NCBI GenBank assembly: GCA_016931175.1
Contig: JAFGFH010000006.1
Span: forward strand, 1 to 64,000
Source of the DNA: Nanobdellota archaeon
Lineage (GTDB): Archaea > Nanobdellota > Nanobdellia > Tiddalikarchaeales > Tiddalikarchaeaceae
Reading direction: 5' to 3'
DNA length: 64,000 bases
Made by a program: the position numbers and the translations under genes. How positions within the stretch are numbered: the stretch's first letter is position 1; each line of letters begins with the position of its first letter. Positions 7,699 to 15,949 of this stretch are shown piece after piece. The notes below the pieces were generated by a model. That model did no database searches. It was not told the DNA's origin and worked only from the letters and a program-made list of their open reading frames with translations.

Positions 7699-10089
7699 AT
7701 GCAAAAATTGAAAAGAGCAATAAAGAAAGTCGCAGCTTTGGCTGGCAGTGCAATTATTGCAGCTTCTATGGTGACACCAGCAATGGCATCATTGGCAAAC
7801 TTGCCAAGCCCATTCATTAGCGGAGCAGGATTGTTCAACGCTAATGTAATCGTTGGTTCACAGACATGGAACGCATTAGTTGCTGGAGACCCAGCAGGAG
7901 TGGCAAGCGACTTAGCCGGAGCAATTGATGTTGCTGCAGCTTTCGCACAGAAAGCTTTAGCATCAGCAGGAGCTTCAGGAACAGTAACTCTGACAAGACC
8001 ACAAACACCAGGAACTTTGATGAACTCATCATCCCAGTACATGGGTATTGGTGACTCAGTAGGAAGTGCTGGAGTTAACTTGTTTAACGCAACAGTAGGT
8101 GGTTTTGAATGGTTAGTGAACAAGACAGCATCATGGAACAGTACAGATTACCCTGTTTGGGAAGTTTTGAGTTCAACAGCTCCAGCTGTATTGAACAACC
8201 AGGGAATATTCACAGACTACGGAGGTATAATTTTAAATATTACTTCCAACGGAACAGCAGTATTCCCAACACAGTTCAACAAGTTCCCAATGTTTGGAAA
8301 CGAGTACCAAATAATTGAAACAAGTACTTCAAGTGTTAAGTTCGGACAGATAAGTGAAGTAAAAGGAAACTTGTTTGGACAACCAGTTTCAATCGGTGAC
8401 AAAGCAACAATAGTTGTAACTGACTGGAACCAGGCGAACAGCAAGGCAAAGGTAACAATAACTGGTGCTGACGGCCACATATGGATAGATGACTATTACA
8501 GTGCGCCGTACACATTTGAGAACGGAACAAACGGGTATTCAGTAACACTGAAACAAGTTGTTATCTCAACAGTTCTTGGAAACAAATTTGATGTAGACTG
8601 GACAACTTCCTTGTTAACACTTGAGAACAACGGAAATGCAAGTGCTTTAGGAGTTCCTGCATTCGAGAACTGGACAGTTAAACTTTCAGCTTTACCAGCT
8701 GGAGGAGGCTTGCCTGGTAACTTGTCTTGGTTGGCTTTCACTAGTCCAACAGACATAAACAGTAGAATATCCCTAAACGTTGGAGAGTCATATGATGTTA
8801 TGGACTACTTCAGCTTGAACTTTGAAGGCTGGAGAGACAACAACATGACATCATTGAAGTTTAACAACATGGATGGAACTGCTTCAGTTAGTGACTTGTA
8901 CTACAACACTAACGAGTCAACTTCCAGATATAGAGGAATAAACCTTGATGGAGTTTCAGGAAACTGGGGAGCTTTAATACCAGGATCAGCTTCGGAAAGT
9001 AACAAAACCCAATCACCAATAGCTTTGTTGACATCAACCGATTACTTGTACTTCCAGTACTACAACGGTTCATGGGCAGACAACATGCACGCATTACCTG
9101 GCGGACAGCACATAATTGATGCAATAAGAATCTATGAAGGAAACACTCTTGTAGGTAACTTAAGTGCATTCAATTATACAAACAACGCAGTTGACTTCGG
9201 ATGGCCACAGGGTTGGGCATGGTTCAACCTATCAGGAGCAGTGTACAATATAAGTTTCAACAACATATCGTACAACATATCTCTTGTAAACTGGACATCA
9301 ACAACAGAGGCCAGCAGACCTGGTGATGACAACTTAGGTGGACAGTACTTTGGAAGCAACTTGAAGTGGACAACAACAAACGTGCACGAGTTTAACAACA
9401 ATGCTACAATGACTGGAACTTTAACTCTCACAGAAGGAGATGGAGCAACAGTTACTGTAACATACACACAGGGTGCAATATCAGGTGTTGATGTTTCAAC
9501 AGTAAGTGGTTCAAACGACTTAGCTGTTGGAGGAAGCTTGTACACAAGATGGGGTTCAATGTTAAGCAGAGACTCAGCAGGAATTGACTTAACATATGTT
9601 AACGCTAGAAGACAAGCTGACTTGTGGTTAGGTAGAAGCACTTCAGAAGAGACAAGCTTCTCAGTAGGAGACACTATAACAGGAACTACTTGGAAGGTTG
9701 GATCTGTAGGAGCAGGAGGTTCACCAGCTATAAACGACATAACACCAGGAATTGGTACTGTTGATACTAGTGTAGTATTCACTAGCTTATCAAAGCCAGC
9801 AATTCTCGTTGGTGGTGCCAGCGTAAACAAGGGTGTTTACGAATTAGGCAGCGCTGGTGTTAATGCTGCAGACTGGGAAGCTAACAGAGCTTACTTCCAA
9901 TTGGTTGAGAACGCTTTCGGAAGCGGACAAACTGTACTCGTAATCGCTGGTTTCGAAGCTAAGGACACTAAATTGGCTTGCCAACTAATGGCTGCTAAGA
10001 TAGTAGGACTTTCAAACCTAGCTTTAACTGGCAACCTTGTATGGTTGGACACTAGCGGAAGTACTTACAGCCAAGTTACTGTAGTATAA
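7699..10089 (+). CDS. S-layer protein
   Basis: 796 residues from the ATG at 7699 (800 from the alternative GTG at 7687). A basic N-terminus plus hydrophobic stretch (VAALAGSAIIAASMVTPAMA) forms a signal peptide cleaved near residue 30. The mature protein is Asn/Ser/Thr/Gly-rich, beta-rich and full of N-glycosylation sequons. The C-terminal ~90 residues carry the conserved S-layer end domain: ILVGGASVNKGVYEL, then LVENAFGSGQTVLVIAGFEA. Similar proteins form the outer lattice of DPANN and methanogen cells. The codons are the most biased in the window, as expected for high expression. Glycosyltransferase genes follow. Confidence 0.9.
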   Translation: MQKLKRAIKKVAALAGSAIIAASMVTPAMASLANLPSPFISGAGLFNANVIVGSQTWNALVAGDPAGVASDLAGAIDVAAAFAQKALASAGASGTVTLTRPQTPGTLMNSSSQYMGIGDSVGSAGVNLFNATVGGFEWLVNKTASWNSTDYPVWEVLSSTAPAVLNNQGIFTDYGGIILNITSNGTAVFPTQFNKFPMFGNEYQIIETSTSSVKFGQISEVKGNLFGQPVSIGDKATIVVTDWNQANSKAKVTITGADGHIWIDDYYSAPYTFENGTNGYSVTLKQVVISTVLGNKFDVDWTTSLLTLENNGNASALGVPAFENWTVKLSALPAGGGLPGNLSWLAFTSPTDINSRISLNVGESYDVMDYFSLNFEGWRDNNMTSLKFNNMDGTASVSDLYYNTNESTSRYRGINLDGVSGNWGALIPGSASESNKTQSPIALLTSTDYLYFQYYNGSWADNMHALPGGQHIIDAIRIYEGNTLVGNLSAFNYTNNAVDFGWPQGWAWFNLSGAVYNISFNNISYNISLVNWTSTTEASRPGDDNLGGQYFGSNLKWTTTNVHEFNNNATMTGTLTLTEGDGATVTVTYTQGAISGVDVSTVSGSNDLAVGGSLYTRWGSMLSRDSAGIDLTYVNARRQADLWLGRSTSEETSFSVGDTITGTTWKVGSVGAGGSPAINDITPGIGTVDTSVVFTSLSKPAILVGGASVNKGVYELGSAGVNAADWEANRAYFQLVENAFGSGQTVLVIAGFEAKDTKLACQLMAAKIVGLSNLALTGNLVWLDTSGSTYSQVTVV

Positions 10090-10113
10090 GGGGGTTAACC
10101 CCCTTTTTTTTTT
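10090..10113 (+). terminator. S-layer gene terminator hairpin with T-run
   Basis: GGGGG (10090-10094) - TTAA - CCCCC (10099-10103) followed by a 10-base T-run, starting right after the stop codon. It looks like a bacterial intrinsic terminator. In archaea the T-run alone can terminate, and the hairpin may protect the 3' end of this abundant mRNA. Confidence 0.75.
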
Positions 10114-10140
10114 ATTATTTTTATTTTTTCTCCTCCAAAA

Positions 10141-10154
10141 GTTATTTAAATAAC
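10141..10154. promoter_or_regulatory. Palindromic TATA region before the 122-residue gene
   Basis: GTTATTTAAATAAC is a perfect 14-bp palindrome whose centre is a good TATA box, about 25 bp before the ATG at 10175. It is probably simply the promoter of the downstream genes (a small membrane protein, then truD). Confidence 0.5.
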
Positions 10155-10174
10155 AGTTTCAACTTTCTTATCTA

Positions 10175-10543
10175 ATGAAGCTTAAAATACCCCGCAAACT
10201 AGATTTAAAATTTGACCTGGAAAAGGTTAAGAACGCTTTCAGTATAATTGGATTCGTATTATTCATAGGATTAACACTTTCAGGAGTGGTTTATGGTATA
10301 AGGTATTTCAGGTACGAAGTTTACGCTGACGAGAAGGAAGCGGAGTGCGCGGTTTTCACGGATTACTTGAACAGAGAAGTTTTGCCTTTAACTGAAGCGA
10401 ACATAACAGACTGCGATTGCCATTATGCTTATGAAAACGTTGGCAAAGGTATAGTTTCAAACTGTTTATGTTCATGCAATTTGTACGATGAGAATGGGAC
10501 ACTAATTGATAATGACTGGAATCCGCTGTTCAGTTCAATCTAA
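10175..10543 (+). CDS. Small anchored protein with a Cys-rich outer domain
   Basis: 122 residues: a basic cytoplasmic N-terminus (KLKIPRKLDLKFD), one membrane helix at about 28-50 (FSIIGFVLFIGLTLSGVVYG), and an outer domain with six cysteines, including the cluster CDCHY and CLCSC. The cysteines suggest disulfides or metal binding outside the membrane; compare the thioredoxin-like protein at 14177. No family recognised. It lies 6 bp before truD and is probably co-transcribed with it. Confidence 0.6.
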   Translation: MKLKIPRKLDLKFDLEKVKNAFSIIGFVLFIGLTLSGVVYGIRYFRYEVYADEKEAECAVFTDYLNREVLPLTEANITDCDCHYAYENVGKGIVSNCLCSCNLYDENGTLIDNDWNPLFSSI

Positions 10544-10549
10544 CACTCT

Positions 10550-11695
10550 ATGTATCGCAACCTAGAATTTGATTTCAAAACAGTAGGAATAACAGGTAAA
10601 TTATTCCCTTACTCTACTAAAGGTTTTATTAAGGATTCAAGCGAGGATTTCATAGTTAAAGAAATACCCTTTGACGTGAAAAGAGATGAAAACGGCAGGA
10701 ACACATTCTTCACATTAGTAAAAAACAACTGGACAACTATGCAGGCAATAAACAAGATAGCAAGACTGTGCCACGTAAGCTGGAAAAGGTTCAGCTTTGC
10801 AGGAACAAAGGACAAGAATGCAGTAACAAAACAATTAGTCTGCGTTAAAGGGGTCAGTGTTGAAACACTTAAAGCTCTTAAGATTAAAGACATAGAGATT
10901 GAAGACGTTTTCAAAAGCAACGAAGTATTGAATCTTGGAAGCTTGGAAGGCAACGAGTTCACCATAAGAGTTAATGATTACGCATGCAAAAACATTAATG
11001 AAGTTCTTAATGAATTCAAGGATTTCATAAAACAAGGGCTTCCAAACTACTTCGCAGAACAGAGGTTCGGAATACAAAGACCCAACAATCACTTGATAGG
11101 GAAAATGATATTAAGAGAAGAATACGAGAAGGCTCTTAAGGAATTACTAGCAGAAAGCTACCCATTAGAAGGCGAGGACAGCAGGAAGGCCAGAGATTAC
11201 TTGAAACATAATTGGGGCAGCTGGAAAGAGGCTTTCAATAACTTCCCTAAATACTTGAACGTTGAAAGAATCATAATAAACCACTTAATTAACCACCCTA
11301 ACGACTACGTTAACGCTTTAAGAAAGCTTCCTAAAAACATTTCTAAAATCTTCGTATACGCTTACCAGTCATACATCTTCAACATCTCGCTTAGTGAGAT
11401 GATAAGAAAGAAACTCTTATCAGACTTCGAGCTTGAACTACCAGGCTACGACTCGAAACTTGACAAATTAGGAGGAGCAGTTGTTGAAGAGATTCTTGAG
11501 AAAGAGAAAGTAAAACTATCAGATTTCAGAGTTTCAAGCTATCCTGAGATAAGCTGCAGAGGAACCAAGAGGAAGACAATAATTTACCCTAAAGATTTCA
11601 GAGTAAATACTGTTAAACCCAAGAATTACTCAGTATCATTCACTTTACCTAAAGGCTCTTACGCGACAATAGTCATGAGGGAATTAACGGAATGA
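10550..11695 (+). CDS. truD: tRNA pseudouridine(13) synthase TruD
   Basis: 381 residues. The catalytic TruD motif GTKDKNAVTKQ is at about residues 85-95, with the nucleophilic aspartate at position 88. Supporting family motifs are FTIRV and NYFAEQRFG in the middle of the protein. The enzyme isomerises uridine 13 of tRNA to pseudouridine in the cytoplasm; archaeal homologues can act on further sites. Length fits the archaeal family. The 3' end overlaps the next start by 4 bp (ATGA). Confidence 0.9.
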   Translation: MYRNLEFDFKTVGITGKLFPYSTKGFIKDSSEDFIVKEIPFDVKRDENGRNTFFTLVKNNWTTMQAINKIARLCHVSWKRFSFAGTKDKNAVTKQLVCVKGVSVETLKALKIKDIEIEDVFKSNEVLNLGSLEGNEFTIRVNDYACKNINEVLNEFKDFIKQGLPNYFAEQRFGIQRPNNHLIGKMILREEYEKALKELLAESYPLEGEDSRKARDYLKHNWGSWKEAFNNFPKYLNVERIIINHLINHPNDYVNALRKLPKNISKIFVYAYQSYIFNISLSEMIRKKLLSDFELELPGYDSKLDKLGGAVVEEILEKEKVKLSDFRVSSYPEISCRGTKRKTIIYPKDFRVNTVKPKNYSVSFTLPKGSYATIVMRELTE

Positions 11696-12924
11696 AAAAA
11701 GAATTCTTACTGCTCTTGTCTTTAACGATTATTTCAATAATAATAATTACTCCTAACACTGAATGGGACGAGTACGTATACCTTCTAAACGCTGAACATT
11801 TCGCAGGCAACCAATTATACTTTGAAGACATACGCCCGCCACTATTCCCGTTAATACTTGCAATAACACCTGCAGGCATGCAATTCGTGATACCTTTAAT
11901 CTTCTTCTCTGCTTATTTAATACTCTCATACTTTTTGGCAAAAGAGTTTGAGATTAAAAATCCTTTAACTGTTGTTTTCATACTATTATCCTGCCCGATT
12001 GTTCTAATGTACGCTGAGAAGTATATGACTTCAATACCTGCTTCTTGTTTTTTAATAACATCGCTTCTTTTTATGAAGAAACATATTAAATCGAATAATA
12101 ACTTCTTTCTTTACTTTTCATTCTTATCCGCGGCTTTAACAACACTAACCCGGTACGTTTTAGGACTAATATACCCATTGCTAATAATATTGTATTTCTT
12201 ATTTGCAAAGAAGAAGAATTACAAAGAATTAATCATAAGCCAATTATTCTTTATAATACCAATAATAGTTTGGGTTAATTACATAGGCATTGAATCATTT
12301 TATTACGCTTACTTGTGGGGAGGAGGAGCTTCAAACCCCCTAACTTATTTATTAAATATTCCAATGATATTGGGATTAACTTTTACTCTCTTATTCTTTA
12401 CCAGACTTAGTTTCTCAAAAAAAGACTCGTGGTTCCTTTTTCCATTATTAGCACTGATTTTTTTCTTCCAAATATTTTCAAACAAGCAGCCAAGATTCTT
12501 AATACCCGCACTGCCTTTCTATTCAATAATTTTAACAAAATATGTTAATATAAGCGCTAAAAAACTTTTAATATTATTAACACTGTTCGTTTTAGTGTCT
12601 GCTCTCTCAGCACAGTATTATTACTCGTTATTCTGCAAAACAGACATGACAGATTTAACAACTTATTTCTCAAATAAACATGTTAATATATTGTCAAACT
12701 TCTGGCCGATATGCTCCTATTATACTAGGAATACTTGCTACGCTTTAATTGAAGATTTTGAAGACGTTGCTTCAAGAGCAGAATACACGAATTCCACGTA
12801 TATAGTGGTTTCAAACATTTACGGCAAAACGTACAATAACGAATCCTTCACACATTCAGGTTTTATAATGAATAAGCTTATTAATGAGGATTGTGAACAA
12901 CTTTTAATATACGGCAAGGAGTAA
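11692..12924 (+). CDS. GT-C membrane glycosyltransferase (PMT/ArnT type)
   Basis: 410 residues with about 10 membrane helices. The first extracytoplasmic loop has the acidic pair of GT-C enzymes (EWDEY, residues 24-28) followed by the RPPLFPL motif of the PMT_2-like family. Such enzymes transfer a sugar from a polyprenyl-phosphate donor on the outer face of the membrane. Next to the S-layer gene and a second glycosyltransferase, a role in surface glycosylation is likely; donor and acceptor are unknown. It overlaps truD by 4 bp. Confidence 0.75.
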   Translation: MKKEFLLLLSLTIISIIIITPNTEWDEYVYLLNAEHFAGNQLYFEDIRPPLFPLILAITPAGMQFVIPLIFFSAYLILSYFLAKEFEIKNPLTVVFILLSCPIVLMYAEKYMTSIPASCFLITSLLFMKKHIKSNNNFFLYFSFLSAALTTLTRYVLGLIYPLLIILYFLFAKKKNYKELIISQLFFIIPIIVWVNYIGIESFYYAYLWGGGASNPLTYLLNIPMILGLTFTLLFFTRLSFSKKDSWFLFPLLALIFFFQIFSNKQPRFLIPALPFYSIILTKYVNISAKKLLILLTLFVLVSALSAQYYYSLFCKTDMTDLTTYFSNKHVNILSNFWPICSYYTRNTCYALIEDFEDVASRAEYTNSTYIVVSNIYGKTYNNESFTHSGFIMNKLINEDCEQLLIYGKE

Positions 12925-12933
12925 CTAATAACA

Positions 12934-14202
12934 ATGATTAGCATAATAATACTGTGTTTATTGTATTTTTTCCTATTTCTAAGCTGTTTCTGGGTTATAG
13001 TCTTCCTCGATAATTTAGACGTTTTATGGGAAGACCCAAATCCTAAAAAGAAGTATCAAATCTCAGTAATTATTCCAGCCTATAATGAAGAGAAGAATAT
13101 AACTAAAAGTATAGAAAGCACCTTGTCCCAGAACTATCCAAGAGAATTGTTTGAAGTTATAGTAGTTAATGACGGCAGCAATGATGCTACTAGAAGAATC
13201 TGCGAATCATATGTTAAGAAGGGATTGATAAGACTCTTCAACAAGAAGAACGGGGGGAAAGCAAGCGCTATGAACTTAGGCATAAGACACGCGAAGGGAG
13301 AGTTAATATTTATTCTTGACGCTGACTCTAAAGCAGATAAGAATTGTTTCAACAACTTAATAGGCTACTTTAATAACAGCAAGGTTGCTGCAGTAACCAG
13401 CAGCATGACAGTCACAAGCAAGAAGACATTCCTTCAAAAGATTCAATGGGTAGAGTACTTGTTCAGTATTTTAATGAGAAAGATTATGAGCTTGTTTAAT
13501 TGTCTCCACGTAACACCTGGTCCTGGAAGCATATACAGGAAGAGTATTATTCAAGAGATAGGAGGCTTCAGCGAAAAGACTTTAACTGAAGATATGGAGA
13601 TAGCTTTTAATATTCAAGACAAAGGGTATATTATAGAGAACAGTCTCAACAGTGTCGTTTTAACCAATACTCCTGAAAAGATAGCTGACTTGATAAGGCA
13701 GAGAAGAAGATGGTATACTGGTTTCATAGAGGACAGCTCTTCTTACAAGCACTTCTTCTTCAACAAGAATAAAGGATTCCTCGGCGCTTTCCTATTGCCT
13801 TCAAACGTTTTCGGAACATTCGCTTTACTATTCCTTTCTTTTTACTCTATATTCCTGCTTGGCAAGAATTTTTTCAAGACATTAACTAATTTTAACTCTA
13901 TCAATTTTAACTTATTAACAGTCTTAAAATTCCCTGAATTGAGCAATTTTTTTTACGGCATAAATATTTTTTCAATAATAAGCATCATACTATTAGCCAT
14001 GTCTTTAATTCTAGTTTATTACAGTTTGAGAACTTCTAATGTTAAGATTGATTTGAAGAATAACTTCTGGGACTACGTATCTTATTTATTGTTCTATTCT
14101 ATTCTAATGACATTATTCTGGGTTGATTCAATATTTTACAAATTATTCTTCAGAACGAATAGTGCGGGGTGGCGTTATGGCAAAAAAGAAGCACTCAACT
14201 AA
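12934..14202 (+). CDS. Membrane GT2 glycosyltransferase
   Basis: 422 residues: an N-terminal membrane helix, a cytoplasmic GT-A domain and three or four C-terminal helices. GT2 motifs are VIIPAYNEE (45-53), VVNDGS (77-82), DADS (129-132), the catalytic ED (219-220) and QRRRW (256-260), the set of processive enzymes of the cellulose/hyaluronan/poly-GlcNAc synthase type. It would polymerise or transfer sugars from a nucleotide-sugar and may extrude the product. It lies 9 bp after the GT-C gene; its 3' end overlaps the next gene. Confidence 0.85.
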   Translation: MISIIILCLLYFFLFLSCFWVIVFLDNLDVLWEDPNPKKKYQISVIIPAYNEEKNITKSIESTLSQNYPRELFEVIVVNDGSNDATRRICESYVKKGLIRLFNKKNGGKASAMNLGIRHAKGELIFILDADSKADKNCFNNLIGYFNNSKVAAVTSSMTVTSKKTFLQKIQWVEYLFSILMRKIMSLFNCLHVTPGPGSIYRKSIIQEIGGFSEKTLTEDMEIAFNIQDKGYIIENSLNSVVLTNTPEKIADLIRQRRRWYTGFIEDSSSYKHFFFNKNKGFLGAFLLPSNVFGTFALLFLSFYSIFLLGKNFFKTLTNFNSINFNLLTVLKFPELSNFFYGINIFSIISIILLAMSLILVYYSLRTSNVKIDLKNNFWDYVSYLLFYSILMTLFWVDSIFYKLFFRTNSAGWRYGKKEALN

Positions 14203-14839
14203 TTTCTATTTAATAATGGCATTTTTCGTATCAGCAGTAATATTCGCTTCAGGAATTGGAATAGGATTATTTATTGATAATTTAAAAGGAGAGAGCATAA
14301 GTGCGAGCTTATCAGATATGAGATTATCACTTCAGGATGCTGAGATAGAACTATTAGTGATGGATTACTTAGGAGGCAGCCTAAGCTGTGACTACTTGAC
14401 TATGAAGAGCACAGAATTAGGAGAGCAATCCACTAATCTTGGAACACAGCTTGACGTGTTTGAACAATCCAATCAGATTAATCCAGACTTTTACGTTCCT
14501 TTAAAACAAGAATATACCCGGGTATTGATTAAGAATTGGATAACTTTGGAAGAGATTAAGAAATCATGCAATTCAAACTATTCAACCATTTTATATTTTT
14601 ATAATAATATTGACTGCCAGTTATGCGATAATCAAGCATACGTTTTAGAATATTTCAAAAGCTTATTAGGCGACAAGGTTTTAATCTTTGCCTTAGACGC
14701 TGGCCTGAACGCAGGAGTTGTTGACTTGTTAAGGTATAATTTTAATGTTGAAGAATACCCTTCACTCGTTATTAACGGTGAATTATACTCTGGTTATCAG
14801 GACACTAACGTATTAACTCAAATCCTAAACGTTTCATGA
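14177..14839 (+). CDS. Membrane-anchored thioredoxin-like protein
   Basis: 220 residues from the ATG at 14177, which has GGGTGG a few bases upstream; a longer frame runs back to 14123 but buries most of that extension in the glycosyltransferase gene. One N-terminal helix (YLIMAFFVSAVIFASGIGIG) is followed by an outer helical region and a thioredoxin-like C-terminal half with the strand TILYFYN, the pair CQLC (C147, C150) and the cis-Pro-like EEYPSLVING. It probably acts in thiol-disulfide exchange outside the membrane. It overlaps the GT2 gene by 26 bp. Confidence 0.75.
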   Translation: MAKKKHSTNFYLIMAFFVSAVIFASGIGIGLFIDNLKGESISASLSDMRLSLQDAEIELLVMDYLGGSLSCDYLTMKSTELGEQSTNLGTQLDVFEQSNQINPDFYVPLKQEYTRVLIKNWITLEEIKKSCNSNYSTILYFYNNIDCQLCDNQAYVLEYFKSLLGDKVLIFALDAGLNAGVVDLLRYNFNVEEYPSLVINGELYSGYQDTNVLTQILNVS

Positions 14840-14848
14840 TTCACAAAA

Positions 14849-15364
14849 ATGATAGTTGTTCTAAGATTAAACCATCGAAGGGAAAGAGATAAGAGAGTCT
14901 CCACTCACATAGGCTTGGTTGCAAGAGCATTCGGAGCAGACAAAGTAGTATACACTGGCGACAGTGACGAGGCATTAATCAAGTCACTCCAGACAGTAGT
15001 CTTAGGCTGGGGGGGCAGCTTCGCAGCAGATTATGAGAAAGACTACAGGAAGGTAATAATGGATTACGCAAGCAAGGGTTTCAAAATAGTTCACTTAACC
15101 ATGTATGGTCTGCCGTTGGAAGAGCAGGCTACCAACCTCCGCAAGCACAAAAACTTGCTTATCATAGTCGGCGGCGAGAAGGTGCCGGGTGACGTGTACG
15201 AAGCAGCAGATTATAACATAAGCGTGACAAACCAGCCGCACAGCGAGATAGCTGCGCTCGCCTTAACTCTTGACAGAGTCTTTAAAGGCAAAGAGTTCGA
15301 ACTAAGATTCAAAGGCGCTCAGAAAGTAATAAAACCAGACCCTAAAGGGAAATCATTTCTCTAA
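14849..15364 (+). CDS. trm56: tRNA (cytidine(56)-2'-O)-methyltransferase
   Basis: 171 residues, typical for archaeal Trm56, a SPOUT-class enzyme that 2'-O-methylates C56 in the T loop of tRNA using SAM. The N-terminus VVLRLNHRRERDKRVSTHIG is the family signature. The C-terminal SPOUT knot is seen as LLIIVGGEKVPGDVYEAAD followed by NISVTNQPHSEIAALA. It overlaps the minus-strand gene at 15353 tail to tail by 12 bp. Confidence 0.9.
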   Translation: MIVVLRLNHRRERDKRVSTHIGLVARAFGADKVVYTGDSDEALIKSLQTVVLGWGGSFAADYEKDYRKVIMDYASKGFKIVHLTMYGLPLEEQATNLRKHKNLLIIVGGEKVPGDVYEAADYNISVTNQPHSEIAALALTLDRVFKGKEFELRFKGAQKVIKPDPKGKSFL

Positions 15365-15949
15365 CAATCTGCTAGTATCATCTTTTCTAATATGCCAGTA
15401 ATAGAACCAGTCAGGGCCTGAGCTGAACTCGAGTATGTGATAATTTAAATTTAAACCTTGCACCCTGCTTATCACTCGTTTAATATCCTCTTCAGGAATA
15501 ACTCTTTCCCCGTAATGGAACAATAAACTGCCGTTCTTATTAATTCTCAAATGCTCGTGAACCACTCCTTCCCTGTTCAGCTTGCTCACCGGTCCCCCGC
15601 GCATAACTTCAATAATGTAGCAATCAGATAAGATTAAGACGTTGCCTGAGAAACGGTTATTTAATGGAACGTGATTCTGAACTATAGCAGCATAACCCTG
15701 TTTGTTCAAATCTGAAATGAAACTCTCAGCGTTTGAAGAATCACACTTGATGTTGCTGGGGCAGTGAGACGCCTGCCCTACCTTGTCACTTCTAATTATT
15801 ACAAAATCCTTGCCTTTTAAGAAATTGTTAAGCTCTTCATTTTGAGATTCAACATCTGATACGAAGACGGTTTTTGGAGTGGGCAGGTTCAATTCTTGAA
15901 TCCTCATAATACTGGTAATCTTTTCATAACCTTCAAACATTACAAGCAC
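15353..15949 (-). CDS. Unknown protein, possible compact ATP-grasp-like fold
   Basis: 198 residues, last gene of the HerA-Mre11-Rad50 transcription unit; it starts within the last 10 bp of rad50 (an in-frame ATG at 15940 is an alternative). The segment FVIIRSDKVGQASHCPS and the end ILEFSSGPDWFYYW recall the ATP-binding subdomains of PEP-synthase-like ATP-grasp enzymes, but it is far shorter than any of them, and I would not assign activity. Co-transcription with the repair genes makes it a candidate accessory factor. Confidence 0.55.
   Translation of the reverse strand: MLVMFEGYEKITSIMRIQELNLPTPKTVFVSDVESQNEELNNFLKGKDFVIIRSDKVGQASHCPSNIKCDSSNAESFISDLNKQGYAAIVQNHVPLNNRFSGNVLILSDCYIIEVMRGGPVSKLNREGVVHEHLRINKNGSLLFHYGERVIPEEDIKRVISRVQGLNLNYHILEFSSGPDWFYYWHIRKDDTSRLLEK

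Noticed and set aside
7671-8123. 150-codon frame antisense to the start of the S-layer gene
   Set aside because: Pro/Ala-rich shadow of the S-layer signal region; it covers the real promoter leader and SD.
9174-9830. Long open frame (218 codons) antisense to the S-layer gene, and other antisense frames within it
   Set aside because: Complement of the biased S-layer codons; no start signals, product without recognisable fold.
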